Positions 32,508-43,660 of a DNA stretch of 64,000 nucleotides are shown here, piece after piece. Position numbers and translations under genes: made by a program. The DNA comes from Neonectria sp. B-13 (taxonomy: Eukaryota > Ascomycota > Sordariomycetes > Hypocreales > Nectriaceae). Each line of letters begins with the position of its first letter. The first letter of the stretch is position 1. Location of the stretch: positions 1 through 64,000 of the forward strand of contig NOKP01000032.1 of NCBI GenBank assembly GCA_002682825.1. Direction: 5' to 3'. The notes under the pieces are model-generated. The model ran no database searches and was not told the DNA's origin. It saw only the letters and a program-made list of their open reading frames with translations.

Positions 32508-33731
32508 ATGACCAACCACAACGATTACCGCGATGACTACAAAAACCCCCAGGGAGATTACCCACCACCAGGCGGTGCTGGGCTAGCGGGTTCCTATTAC
32601 AACGAAGCTTCGGGCGGACATCAGCAGCAGCAGCAAAACCAACCGCCACCGTACGGTTACAACGCTCAAGGCGACTCGCGCGGACGTGACGACCGACGTG
32701 ACGATCGGCGAGACGATTATAATCAGCGTGATGACCGCCGGGACGATGATCGCCGGGACGATGGCCGCCGGGATGACCGTCGGGACGATGACCGCCGAGA
32801 TGACCGTCGAGACGACTACAACCGTGATGACCGCCGAGACGACAACAACGGCCCCGACGGCCCCGACGGCGAGCGGGGCTTGATGGGTGCACTCGCCGGC
32901 GGCGCGGCCGGAGCCTACGGCGGTCACGCTCTCGGCGGCAAGACCGGCCACAGCAAGACAAGCGGCGTCGTCGGCGCTCTCGTCGGTGCCTTTGCCGGGC
33001 ACAAGCTGCAGGATACGGCATCCGACTGGAAGGACGAGAGAGACGAGGAGAAGGAAGAGAAGAAGAAGCGCAAGGAGAAGGAGGAGAGACGAGACGACGA
33101 CAAGGACGATCACGGTCGCCGCCGACGTTCCCGCAGTCACAGCCGCTCCAGCAGTCGGTCCAGTCGGTCCAGCCGATCGTCCTCGCGCCGTCGCGGCCGC
33201 GACTCGGCCCCCCGAAGCGGCCACTACGCCGGACACTTCACCGCTACTTCCCGCGACATCCGGCTCGACACGCACGGCGACTACAGCCTCACGGCGTCGT
33301 GCAAGCGCAACGACGGGTCCTACCAGTCCAGCACCATCAGCCTGGACAAGATCCTCGAGAACGACGGCGGCAGCTTCCGCTGGGCGTCTTCCGGCGGCCA
33401 CGCACGCGGTCCTCAGAGCGTCACGGTGCAGCACGGCGACACGCTCCGCGGCATCGGCGCCAAGTTCGGGTGCTCTTTTGAGGACATCTCGCGGCATAAC
33501 GGCATCACGAACCCGGACCTGATCTACCCGGGCCAGGTCCTCCAGATTCCCGGTGGCAGCGGCGGAGGTGGAGGAGGCCGGTTCAGTTCTTCGGCGAAAC
33601 ATGTGCGTCTTCTTGACGGTGGCCAGAGGCTGGAGGCTGAGCTGCGTCGTGATAATGGCGACTGGGTCATGAGCTCGATTGTCTTGGATGAGAGGATCAA
33701 AAACGACAACGGGACACTAGAGCTTGTTTAA
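32508..33731 (+). CDS. CVNH-LysM lectin with glycine zipper and Arg-Asp repeats
   Basis: Single exon, 407 residues. The C-terminal part is a cyanovirin-N homology domain split by an inserted LysM. The first CVNH half is at about 242-290 (HFTATSRDIRLDTHGDYSL). The LysM is at about 305-347 (VTVQHGDTLRGIGAKFG, NPDLIYPGQVLQIP). The second half is at about 357-407 (HVRLLDGGQRLEAELRRDNG). This matches type III CVNH-LysM proteins known from Magnaporthe-like fungi, which bind mannose-type glycans and, through LysM, GlcNAc polymers. Unusual additions precede it: about 60 residues of RRDD/DDRR repeats (57-115), a glycine zipper (LMGALAGGAAGAYGGHALGG, GALVGAFAG; 125-165), a Lys/Glu helix and an RS-rich stretch. 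There is no signal peptide, so a cytoplasmic location is likely. Confidence 0.88.
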   Translation: MTNHNDYRDDYKNPQGDYPPPGGAGLAGSYYNEASGGHQQQQQNQPPPYGYNAQGDSRGRDDRRDDRRDDYNQRDDRRDDDRRDDGRRDDRRDDDRRDDRRDDYNRDDRRDDNNGPDGPDGERGLMGALAGGAAGAYGGHALGGKTGHSKTSGVVGALVGAFAGHKLQDTASDWKDERDEEKEEKKKRKEKEERRDDDKDDHGRRRRSRSHSRSSSRSSRSSRSSSRRRGRDSAPRSGHYAGHFTATSRDIRLDTHGDYSLTASCKRNDGSYQSSTISLDKILENDGGSFRWASSGGHARGPQSVTVQHGDTLRGIGAKFGCSFEDISRHNGITNPDLIYPGQVLQIPGGSGGGGGGRFSSSAKHVRLLDGGQRLEAELRRDNGDWVMSSIVLDERIKNDNGTLELV

Positions 33732-33785
33732 ATGAATGGGTGCTGGTTCGACTACAAATGGATAGCTCAAGTTACTCTGATCTAA

Positions 33786-35222
33786 TTAAAACTTGCCTTC
33801 GCGCCGGTATTCCTCAGCCCTGTTGAGAATCTCCTGGCAGTCCTTCCAAACTCTGCACCTGTTTTGCAATCCCTTCAGCTGGCCATTCTTAAGCCCAACA
33901 GAAACCCCCTTGAAAAATCCAAACCAGTCCGTCTTGTTGGCCTCCAGCAGTGTAGCCGGCACAGGCGCGCCTTTCAACCCGGCAGGTTCCAATTCCGCCG
34001 CTTCTTTGAGTTCCTTGGCCGTAGTCGACCAGAACGAGTAGTCGAGCGATGACCAAGCTTCCCACATCCAGGGTCTTTCGCGGAGCGTCAAGGCCTGGAA
34101 AACCGCCTGCGGAAGCGGCAAAAAGGAGCGGGAAGCAACTCGAAGCGCTGCGATGCTGCGTGAGTCGAGGTCCATGACAATCATGGTTCGGATTTCTTGC
34201 GGCAAATGACCAAAAACATCGCCTGGCCCTCGCGGTTGACCACTGATGCTGCTTTCACCCGTGGTTTCAGATGCAGTCAACTCATCAACCTCTCGAACCG
34301 AGTCAACGACTCTCTGCAAACCGGGGACATAGCAGCTATTCGCAGCCAGCCATTCGTCCCCAATATTATGATGCCAAGACTGGCCACATGCCTGACTGAC
34401 AGCCAAGTCGCGGGGGAATTCATCATACACGTTCTCGATGCCGACCATTCTCCACCAGCCCTGGAGTGCTTCGTAGTCGATTTTCCCGTATCGATGCAGC
34501 GAGGCTCGCTTGAAGACTTCCAAGCACGTGGGATGAAAAGGCAACGCATACTCATCGAGCTCTGAAGCGTCCCAGAAATTCGTCTCTGCGCGGGGGGATT
34601 CACAACCATGGCGGGCGGGAAAGACGGTGGGATTGCTCATATCGCGACTCGGCATGTAGTCACCCAGGCCGCTGAGGAAGAATTGTCCTCGGCGTTCGAA
34701 CTCGTCATCGTCAGCTTCTGACTGCCAATCACTCTCCTTATGCACAAGGCACTGCAGCGTGTTGCATCCTCTCATCTCCTCGGTGGAAATGTTGTGGCCG
34801 TTATATCCCCCGCCCCACCAGCTTTCACCAACACAATCCGGCCCCGCGATGTGCTCGAGCATACGCGTTTTCCCAATACCCGTGAAGCGTGTGTCGATTT
34901 CAGACGGTGGGAGAGGATCCGGGCATTCGGGGTAAAACACCTCTGTTGACCCCTCAAACGTCATACCACCGTCGCTCTGACGGCTGTCTGTCGGGTCGGC
35001 GTAGCCCTCAGTGGCATCTCCGTAAACTTGGTTAGTCTCCCGGAGCGCAACCATGCAGCCAGGTTCACAGTCGCTGCTCGTGAAATGTTTGCTGTCGACA
35101 AAACCACCTCCTGCGAAGCCACCAATGCTCCACGCAGCAGATCGAGGTTCCCCTGCCTTTCGGATGCGGCCGACGTTGAAGCTTACGCCGCAGATTTGAC
35201 AGTAGATCTCAGAATAGCCCAT
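33786..35222 (-). CDS. F-box domain protein
   Basis: Single exon, 478 residues from MGYSEIYCQICGVSFNVGRI; the frame is open 19 codons further upstream, but MGYSEIYC is the usual beginning of this fungal family. The N-terminus holds a cysteine pair (YCQICG) and a Gly-rich segment (WSIGGFAGGGFVDS). The F-box is at about 340-375 (DVFGHLPQEIRTMIVMDLDS). F-box proteins recruit substrates to SCF ubiquitin ligases. The C-terminal region (MWEAWSSLDYSFWSTTAKEL) has no repeats that would suggest a ligand. Substrate unknown. Confidence 0.75.
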   Translation of the reverse strand: MGYSEIYCQICGVSFNVGRIRKAGEPRSAAWSIGGFAGGGFVDSKHFTSSDCEPGCMVALRETNQVYGDATEGYADPTDSRQSDGGMTFEGSTEVFYPECPDPLPPSEIDTRFTGIGKTRMLEHIAGPDCVGESWWGGGYNGHNISTEEMRGCNTLQCLVHKESDWQSEADDDEFERRGQFFLSGLGDYMPSRDMSNPTVFPARHGCESPRAETNFWDASELDEYALPFHPTCLEVFKRASLHRYGKIDYEALQGWWRMVGIENVYDEFPRDLAVSQACGQSWHHNIGDEWLAANSCYVPGLQRVVDSVREVDELTASETTGESSISGQPRGPGDVFGHLPQEIRTMIVMDLDSRSIAALRVASRSFLPLPQAVFQALTLRERPWMWEAWSSLDYSFWSTTAKELKEAAELEPAGLKGAPVPATLLEANKTDWFGFFKGVSVGLKNGQLKGLQNRCRVWKDCQEILNRAEEYRREGKF

Positions 35223-35696
35223 GATGTGAGATTGAATGTTGGTGGAAAGGCTGGGTCGGAATTGGTGTGAATGTTTCACGTTGGTCTAAGCCAGACATTT
35301 GCGGACTGCCCCTCTTTTTAAACCCGATGCCATGTGGGGCATCTCACCCCCGTGGCCCAATTGGGTAATGGCCGAGATGCCACGATCTCGAAGCGTAGAT
35401 CTAGGGTATGTATGGTTCTGAGTATTAGGGTGCAATGAAGAGTTCATGATCGGCATCTGATTTGACATTAAAACAATATTTGTCAAAATAGCCGCTCCAA
35501 TTTTCAAGGTAGCAATTTATCTAGACGGTAAGCTAAAAGGCGGCAAGACTCTCCCCAACGCTTTTCAGACCCAATGGCTTCCCACGATCAATTGCTGCAA
35601 GTGGACTGTATGCAGTCAACAAGGAAATCATCTACTGTCATTCATCAATATTGAGTACGAAAAGAACCACCACATCGTACACCTTCGAATCAGAAT
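35223..35696. other. intergenic between F-box and multicopper oxidase genes
   Basis: Promoter of the F-box gene and 3' flank of the oxidase gene. No gene recognised. Confidence 0.5.
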
Positions 35697-37724
35697 CTAG
35701 ATCTGGAAACGGCGGTATCGAGGGACAGACCCGGACTCCGTATCCCGCTTGGCTGTGTTCTTGGTCGCCCAGTAGTCTTTCAGAGCTTCCTCCACTGCAT
35801 CGACATCTCCATACGGATTAGCACGCGCCATGCTCTCGACCGTTTCCACAATGGCATCATCCGAGAAGGGCCCTGTCCTCCCCCTAACGTCCGCGAGGAC
35901 ATAGGGCTTTGCACGCCATTCCTTCTGCATGGGGTCCAGGAACTGCGTGCCGTTGTAGCCAAAGTCCTCCAGCGAAGTGACGTTGAAGGCAGCCATCATG
36001 TCACTGTCTTCATGAATCAGGTTGTGGCAGTGGAACATGTACACGCCGTCAAACGGAGCATACACGGCGGCCACGCGGACGGTTTCACCTTTGCCCAGCC
36101 ACACCACATCCTTGAGCCCAGCGGTCTCGTAGGGCATGGTTCCCCGTCCACCTTTGCGATCGAGAACCAGGAAGTCGACGAGATGGACGTGGATGGGGTG
36201 AGTCCAGCCGCCAGAACTGTTCTCGAGCTCCCATATCTCGACAGTGCCGCGGGGGACCTTGGCCAGGACGCGATTGGTAGCATCAGCAAATCCGACGCCG
36301 TTGATGCGCCACTCGCCGTTGGTGCGGTGGAAGCGGAAATGGTGATTGATCTCTGTCGTGGCTGGTTTGGTGAAGGGGATGTCTCGGAGCTTTGCGGGCA
36401 CAGTCGAGGTATCCTCAACTGCGTCAGAGCTCACGACGAAACGCATCACTTTGTCTGTGTTCTTGTAGTCATCATCCGTGCCGATGCCCCCAACCTTTTC
36501 GAGGTTCCGCAACTCGAGCGTTTGGCCGGCGTACTTGGAAAAGTCAAACACAATCTCATAACGCTCAGCCATAGAGACGTACTGTCGAGAGTTTAATTAG
36601 TAACATGTAGGGTGATTATGTGCTCCAAATGCTGAATGGTCGACTTACAATGTTTGAAACCTGGACAGGCTTGCTCAACAGCCCAGTATCTGACCCGATG
36701 ACTTGGAAGGGAAGCTGGGTATTAAGTGCACTTGAGCGAACGAAGTACAAGGCAAATGAACGAGAGATGGCAGCATTCAGGAAACGGAACCGGTACTTGC
36801 GTGGCTTGACGTTCAAAAATGGCCAGGGCTGGCCGTTGACTTCAATGACATCTCCCCAAAGACTATTTTTCTCCCCAGCTGTAGAGAAGAGCGAGCCATC
36901 GGCATTGTACTGCTTTGAGCTCAGAATTAGGGGGATGTCGTAGACACCATACCCAGATGGCAATCCCAGTGACTCTTCAGATGAATCTGTCAGCATGTAG
37001 GCGCCAGCTTGGCCCATGTACGCATTCTCGGCAGTCTGGTGCAGCTTGTAAGCATTCGTGCCGTGTAGAGTACAGCATATCTAGTTTCATCAACTCACCA
37101 AATGCATGGCGTGGTCATGATACCATTGGAGACGGGCAGATTGTCCATTAGGATAGTAATAATCCTTGTACTCTCCTGGCTGTGTGATGTCCTCGGCCCA
37201 CCCGTCGAAAGGGGCTCGGGAATAAGAGCCGTGCAGGTGGACCGAGTTTTCATGTTGGGCATTGTTGATGAAGCGCACGATGGATTCGGTTCCCTTGGGG
37301 AGCATAAAGGTAGGTCCAGGCGCCATGCCATCGTAGCCTGTCAAAGTTGCCGCCCCGAGGTTCGGATATACAGACTTGGTAAAGGATTTGATTTCCATTT
37401 CATAGTACCAGATGTCTTTGCCGGTCAAGGGGTTCTTGATGATCCTAATAATCTATGAGCTTGTGTCGGTGAAATATGGTGATGCTCTTACTTTAAGGGT
37501 TTCTTGACAGGAGGGATTGGGAGAGCGTTCTTGTATATGAGAGGGTACAATGGACTTTCATCACGCTTCGCAAGCTTAACAACAGCGGCGGGTTCGTCCT
37601 CAACAACCGCCTTCAGATTGGCTGATTCTTCTGGTGGGAGATCATAGGTCCATTTCTGGGCTGCAGATAATCCACCCAGGCTGTTCAACACCAGACTGGT
37701 GAAGAGGAAGCGGGTAAGCTCCAT
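35697..37724 (-). CDS. bilirubin-oxidase-like multicopper oxidase
   Basis: Four exons, 37492..37724, 37099..37444, 36649..37035 and 35697..36581, about 616 residues. The signal peptide is MELTRFLFTSLVLNSLGGLS. All copper-binding motifs are present: His147 and His149 (HLHGS), WYHDHAMH with His187 and His189, HPIHVH (450-455) and HCHNLIHEDSDM with type-1 ligands Cys507, His512 and candidate axial Met517. The Met ligand and overall layout fit bilirubin oxidase or spore-coat CotA-like enzymes rather than plant-type laccases. It should oxidise phenols, pigments or bilirubin-like compounds with reduction of O2 to water, in the secretory pathway or at the wall. The cleaved N-terminal part (about 20-70) resembles a propeptide with KLAKRDE, a possible Kex2 site. 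Secondary-metabolite clusters often contain such enzymes, but no synthase is nearby. Confidence 0.9.
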
Positions 37725-39879
37725 GATAACAAAACAGGTTCGCTGAACCGGACTGTTGTGCAAAGCTGGGAAAAGCGGATAGGGAGTTGAAAGAACGGAG
37801 GTATGTATGTGCCCGTGTGACGACGGATGCTGCCAGATGGGCTTGGGAAGCTTTCTTCACTCTAGGGACTCAGATATTTATAAGAATCCATCAGATGGAG
37901 TTTGGCTGTGAGCTCGGTGTCATGGACCGTCTCCCCTTTGACCACCATCACGGACCTCGTAATGAAGACAAGCCATAGAACAGTTCGGCAACGAAGGGCC
38001 CTTGTCGAGTTGCTGCAGTTAACCGCCCACAACCCATTAGTCATGACGACCAAGGCACCTTGTGATGCGCATTTTCGGAGCATGAGTACAAGTCAGGTAT
38101 AGAGGCATGCACGTTGTAACGGTACGAACGATACGAAGTGGAGGATAGACTGCCAAGACTTTGAAGCTGAAAGCGAGGCAGTTGTGGCGTCGAGGCGGCA
38201 TAAATTGGCATTTCACCAGCATAATCTGATTAAGATTCAGCCAGCCATTGTTTTGATCCGATGCTTGCTCCCTCCTAACGCAAGCTGTCTCAAAACCTTA
38301 GCCTCCTTCTTCTTAACCTTCAGCCTCCTTTTTCCTCTTTCGCCTATGACATAATTGGACGCAGTTGAAAAAATCATACCCTCAACTACCATTGTACCGA
38401 CAATGGTGGGGGGGTTGAGGACAGGGGTCAAATGCCGGACACATCGTGGCTGGGCGGGTATCTGCCCGCTCCCGCCAAGCGGCCCAGATTGGGCGCAACC
38501 TTCCTTTTTTGTGCTAATCAACCACTCGCTGTGAGACATAGCTGTAGCATCGATCCATTTATTAAGTAAGATTCTATACGAAGAGAATGAGAGCTGATAG
38601 AGGTTGTTAATTAGCTGTAGTGTGCGGTGCTTTCTTTCACCCGCTTGGGGACCCACGAGGACTTCCATTGCTAACAGGGTATAGTGGCGATCTTCCCCGG
38701 GCGGTTCAAGAAATGCCAGGTCTCCTAACCCCCCCCCCCCGCCTCTGCACGTACGATAAATATAATCTAGGGTTACAGTCGGTGTCTAGCCATAGCCGTT
38801 GGGTCCTTGTCTTTGAGAGGAAATATGCCGTATAATATAGGTGTTTGTACCTGCGACGTAACCGCACAGCGTAGGATGGATCGTGCCTCTGCTGCAGGTA
38901 CTATAGCCTCGAATTGTTCCCGGGCCATGTGGTTCGGGAATGATTCTTAACATCTTCACCGCGTCTAGCGCAAGATGAATCGCGGGAGGCAACCGACCAT
39001 GCCGGAGAAACAACTGGAGCAGATCACATGGGATCTAAATTCAACAAGGGTATTGTGTTACGTGGCGTTCGGCATGACGCCACTATTATGTAAATGCTGC
39101 TGGGCTTTTGCCAATGGGTTGCTCTGGTCTATCCTTTGCTTTGAGGGCATGGGGAAGATAATTAAAACAATGTTGCATGTGCCGGAGCCGTTGTTGCATT
39201 TCAAAATAAAGTTAACATCCAGCTTCTCCGAACTTCTTGCATCGTAAGTGGATTGTTTATGTACCTCACCTGGCGCACCCTGGCATGTATGTCGCTGGGG
39301 AACGGCTCTGAAGGTTCCTACTGCAACTTCCAGCCAGAACTTGCCTGATACCTAACAATCTATGAAGTTACTGCTCGCACCTGCATGATTCACCTCTTGG
39401 ACTGGGGATGCGTTACAATCGTTTAAAAAATTGGCATTGGAGGAGACTCTGTTGTAGCTTAATCCGTCGTCATATGGGTCTACATTTTTGACCTTGCAAG
39501 AATTTCAACGGTCGAGAGGCAAATCACGGCAGCTGAGGACAAGAGACTCGTCGATTAAGTGGACATTCTCCTACTTATCCTACTCTATCATTGGCCGCTG
39601 CGTACAGCAACACTCGGATCACGGCACTGGGCTTGGGCCGTCACGTACCGCCAATGTTGTAGCCGACCCCAAGCCCGACCTGCATGAACAGCAGCTGAAA
39701 TAGCACCCGATACGGAAGTACCCGAACCTCGGGTTAGAGACTTCTTCCTTCCTCAGTGATCTGTCGTTATTCAGCTCTTGCACTGTTCACCTGACACGCA
39801 TGCTGCATGCATTCAGCCAGGCGCCGGGACCGGTTCATCGTCAACCAGCCCAAGTTCATGATCTCGCTGCAGGCATGAT
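37725..39879. other. gene-poor stretch of 2.1 kb
   Basis: No convincing gene. A homopolymer of about 12 C occurs near 38729-38740. A 143-codon minus-strand frame at 38237..38668 has no domain and probably reflects degenerate repeat DNA. Confidence 0.4.
37875..37882 (-). promoter_or_regulatory. TATA box of the multicopper oxidase gene
   Basis: TATAAATA on the minus strand, about 150 bp upstream of the start codon at 37724. Confidence 0.4.
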
Positions 39880-40993
39880 GTGATGACAGCATATGAGAAT
39901 TTGCCATTATGGTCAGAGGAACTCGTCAAGGGCTTTTCTCAATTCTCCCTATCATCAACGGTCTTCACTCCTTTGAACCCAACACTCTTTATCCCCACCA
40001 CATCCAATCTTTACTCTCGCAACATACAATTTTTAGCCTTGGGCTTACTCTCATTTCTTGTGTTTCTTGTTTCCGGCAGCCACTTCTTTAGCTTGCCTTT
40101 TCTTGCCTCTGCTCAACATACTCCTGTCTTCATCCAGGGCGGATTAGAAGATGCCACCGTGGATGATGAGTCGGTCTAAAACACTGGGGAAACCATCACG
40201 GTCAATGTGTTCAACATGGTTGTCCCAAAGAATCTCCTCGTCTAGTTCCCAGCTTCCTGGGTTCCTTGGAAGGGTTTCGTGGCCAGCAAGGCAGACTGTT
40301 TTGGTTTCGAGACTCTGGTACGTGGACTCCTCTCAGTCATGTCGACATTTCCACACGCTCACTCTTCGTCCCCTTGCACTAGAGACACGAAAGACCGCAT
40401 CATCGCCACAATGGGCTTGCGTGGGGTCTCATCAAAACAAGTTCGAGTATCGCAACGACATCTTGCACTCTTACACTTGAGAGTACCGGGTCATTGCCGA
40501 GATCAACGGCGTTGCGAAAACGCGCACCACCAAGAACGGCATTGTTAGTGGCACGTATGTGCAGCCTGTCAATGTCTGGGTCCAGGCTGAGCAGAACATT
40601 CCTGGCACGCCGCCGGTTCCCCCTAACTTTTCGGAGATGGCTTTCCTTACCAAAGGTGTCGGTCGTGATGAGGACGGTAACATCTGGGGTCCCCTTGACC
40701 CATTCCCCCAGACCGGTATTTTTATCGAAGCGCCCACCTGCCCAGTGGATGGTTCAGTATCAAGTACATATAATACACCAGGCTAAAGTCATGTTGTTCT
40801 TGTCGGTAGACTAGCATGTAGGATGAGGGTAGGCACTCTCTCTCGACGCGCGTCTGTTGGTCTTTGGTACAGCCGGGCCAAGGCTGAAGCAACCGCCGAC
40901 GCAGAGAACAAGGGGTATACTGAGGGATTTTTCGAGATCGCCCCATCTGATGGTATCAACAAGACGGTCAAGCGGGTTAAGAGAGAATTCTAA
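39880..40993 (+). pseudogene. unidentified secreted-protein pseudogene with stops
   Basis: The remains of a gene with a hydrophobic leader (FLALGLLSFLVFLVSG), then GETITVNVFNMVVPKNLLV, FPASWVPWKGFVASKADCFG, EYRVIAEINGVAKTRTTKNG and PFPQTGIFIEAPTCPVDGSV, ending KGYTEGFFEIAPSDGINK. In-frame stops lie at 40177 (TAA) and 40243 (TAG). The reading frame then changes, by frameshift or by an intron from the donor GTACGT at 40318, and a TGA at 40478 sits where a Trp codon fits. Stops of these kinds are what C-to-T or G-to-A transitions produce. I do not recognise the family. Confidence 0.55.
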
Positions 40994-41126
40994 ATGATCG
41001 CCACTCGATATGCTGCGAATTTGCTTTCGGAAACACCGACATGAACTTTGCTTGTAAAATGCTATATATTTATTTGAACCCTCAATATCATTATATTTCT
41101 CCAAATCATCCTACAATCAGTGGCAA

Positions 41127-42691
41127 CTATGTAAGATTACTTCCTTCCAGCGCATCCTCTATCCATCGCCACAGCCTCTTATCTGCGATAAAGCATTGAT
41201 TAATCTCCGACATCAATGTTAACTTCCTCGCGATGGCAACCTTGTCGGAGTTGTTGGGCTCGGAACTACCAAAAGCGTCCTTCTCCTGTTTTTTAACGTC
41301 ATCTTCTGAAGAGTCGTCCTCACTTAGTTCAAAAAGAAGTTGCCTATTGCCCTCTCGTGTAGCACGCTCGTGGAATAGTTGAGGTATGTCTATCGGCTCG
41401 TCTCTCTCTTTTTCATACACAAGTCCATAGAGTGTTTCAAAAAGTTGATAGTCTTGTGTGGAAAGCATCCGCACGAGTCGTTGAAAATACCACATCCGGT
41501 CAGATTTATTCCAGCAATCTGTTTCGACGTGGTAGGAGCCCTCATTGAAGCTTGATCTGAAAGCAGTAGTGAGCGGTTTTGAAGGTCGGTGGGCTGTATT
41601 CCCTAGGCTCGGAGTCGCGAGCAGCTCAGTGATGGGAACCGATGACGCCGATCCCCAGTCGATGAGGCAGGTGATGTTGAGGTCTTCATCAACAAAAATA
41701 TTTCCGAGATGAAGATCCGGATGGCTGATGGGGAAGCCTTTATTGTCGTTGTAAGACAGTCGTGGCATCATTTCATCCAATATCTGGCCAGCAATGCAGT
41801 AAGCAAGCCGGTTCTTGCTGTGGTCAATCTTTTGACCAACGGACACGAAGTCATTCCAGCGACTTGTTGCGGCCTTGAAGCTGCTCCAACGTAGATATTC
41901 AGACACATTAGGAATTGGTGCAAAAAAGCAATGAGGCGTGAGAGGGAGCTCTTGGGCGTGATATATAGACTGAGGCAAGAGAACTCAGATAAGCACTCTC
42001 GTCATCAAACGGCCCCCGATCTACTCCTTCCAGAGAGTCTCTCCGCTGCCAGAAAAGTGATGGGGAGAGGCATTCGCCAACTGTATAGTTGCCATTATCG
42101 TCTTCGAACAGAGACCCGATTTTCTCAAGACGTATCCCTAAGAGCTGTGCAACAATAGCCCCAAGCTGGGCCATAACTTTCTCTCTGGCCTTGTCAGAGA
42201 GAGGTCGAAGCGGTAGTGACGGTGTGGAGTCAGGTGGTTCAAGCGACTGCGGAAACCACTCATATTCCGAGAGGGCGCTGCCAGAAGCTTTACTCATCAA
42301 AATATGCGGTATTCCAATCGTACTACTATGAGAGGCACTATGAGATATTAATACCTGACAGTAGCAAAGTGCGAGAAGGTCCCTACCTATAGGAGTACAC
42401 CTCGGGTACCGGGATTGAGCTGTAATCTCGCAGATACTTCAACGTAGAAACCTCGCTAGTAAGCATCTTGAGCGCAGACTCTTCACTGAGAGTACCGCGT
42501 TTTTTAAGGCGGGGAGAACGAAAGATCCATTCAACCCCATCCTTGAAGGAGACGATGACAGCCCAATTCAGGCTGCCGGCCATGGGCGGCTTTGAGACAT
42601 CGCAAGTGCATGGCAGGCCCCTCAGGCCCTCTGACAAAGTGAGGAGGGCATCGAGATTGAATCGAGAGAACCTGAAGATCTTTTGAGCCAT
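41127..42691 (-). pseudogene. APH-like phosphotransferase gene with a frameshift
   Basis: Exon 1 is 42387..42691 (MAQKIFRFSRFNLD to EVYSY). After a 61-nt intron, exon 2 starts at 42325 (SSTIGIPHILMSKASG). The protein has the APH / choline-kinase-like fold: substrate-binding VPEVYSY, ILMSKASG, then the catalytic HPDLHLGNIFVDEDLN and CLIDWGSAS (Brenner HxDxxxxN and DFG-like Asp). Around 41955-41965 the frame breaks inside a TATATAT run: one frame ends LASVYIS, the other resumes YHAQELPLTPHCFFAPIPN, which is the expected continuation. No GT..AG pair resolves it. Either the gene is a recent pseudogene or the base call in the TA run is wrong. Everything else is intact, so the loss would be recent. 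Confidence 0.75.
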
Positions 42692-42986
42692 TGTAGTTTG
42701 ATATGACGGTGTGTGGAGGGGATGGTTCACAAGCGAGAATGAATGCGGGCAGTCAGTGTGGTGGGGCTGGAGGTACCCAGAGCACTGTGGATGGCATTGG
42801 AGCTCTGGGGAAGAAACAGAAAAATGCAGCTTGTTGGCCGCCTATAGCTTCTAAACATTTGATCGAAGGCAGCCTGTATATCTTTGTGTCAAAACATTGC
42901 TGTATCGATTACTCCAGGTTCCTTTTACGCTGGAGTCTTTGTACAGAACCCTACTTCTTCCACGAGTCCGGATCAACGTCTCACTC

Positions 42987-43385
42987 TTATCCCTTGGTCG
43001 AAGTCAACCCCAGATACCCATACCCGCCAAGAACAAGCCCCGACAGAAACCGAAACAAAGCTATACCAGGCACGCCCTCTTTCCAGCAAAGGTAACCGTC
43101 CACGCTGCCGGCCACAACGAGCAGGGTCAAGATCGTATCAAGGGACCTGAAATCGCCCCGGAGATAGAATGTGTAGATGGCGATACCAAACATGGACATC
43201 CGGGAGCCGTATACGGCAAAACATGTGTGCGCTTCGGGCGACGCGGCGATGTGGTCCGGCAAGCCAAACTCGCGGATTGCACGAGCGGGCTTCCAGAAAG
43301 GAAGCATGCCACCGAAGGTGAATGTGGTGGCGATGAAAAGAGGCGGGATGTGCCAGGGAGTGAAGGAAGGAAGTGTGGTAGTCAT
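42987..43385 (-). CDS. DUF4267 small membrane protein
   Basis: Single exon, 132 residues with three to four hydrophobic segments: IPPLFIATTFTFGGMLPF, MSMFGIAIYTFYL, TILTLLVVAGSVDGYLC and FRFLSGLVLGGYGYLGL. The AREFGLP-like element (AIREFGLP) and the WKEGVPG loop fit the DUF4267 family, whose function is unknown. The gene follows the usual length with no intron. Confidence 0.75.
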   Translation of the reverse strand: MTTTLPSFTPWHIPPLFIATTFTFGGMLPFWKPARAIREFGLPDHIAASPEAHTCFAVYGSRMSMFGIAIYTFYLRGDFRSLDTILTLLVVAGSVDGYLCWKEGVPGIALFRFLSGLVLGGYGYLGLTSTKG

Positions 43386-43660
43386 GTTATAGATGAGTGC
43401 GATTGATTATGCGATGTTTTGGCAAAGTTGAAGTTCAGAGTACCATGAGACATCGGTCGAACGTTTGGTTATTACGCAAAGCGGGAAGATGACGTGAGAT
43501 CCAATCTGGGTTAGACTTGTGACAAGGGTCGGAGTTTCAAAGAGCTACCTAGAAGAATTGAGAAATTCCAATAACTTTGTAACTACGTAGACTATTATCT
43601 GGAAATCCTTGTCATAAAACCCGAGAGAACATGAAACGAGAACAAGAGTCGCTGCCCTAA

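Noticed and set aside
32583..33602. 339-codon minus-strand frame
   Set aside because: It is the antisense shadow of the GC-rich CVNH-LysM gene; its Val/Ala-rich sequence mirrors the RRDD codons.
38237..38668. 143-codon minus-strand frame as a gene
   Set aside because: No recognisable domain and flanked by homopolymer and degenerate sequence.
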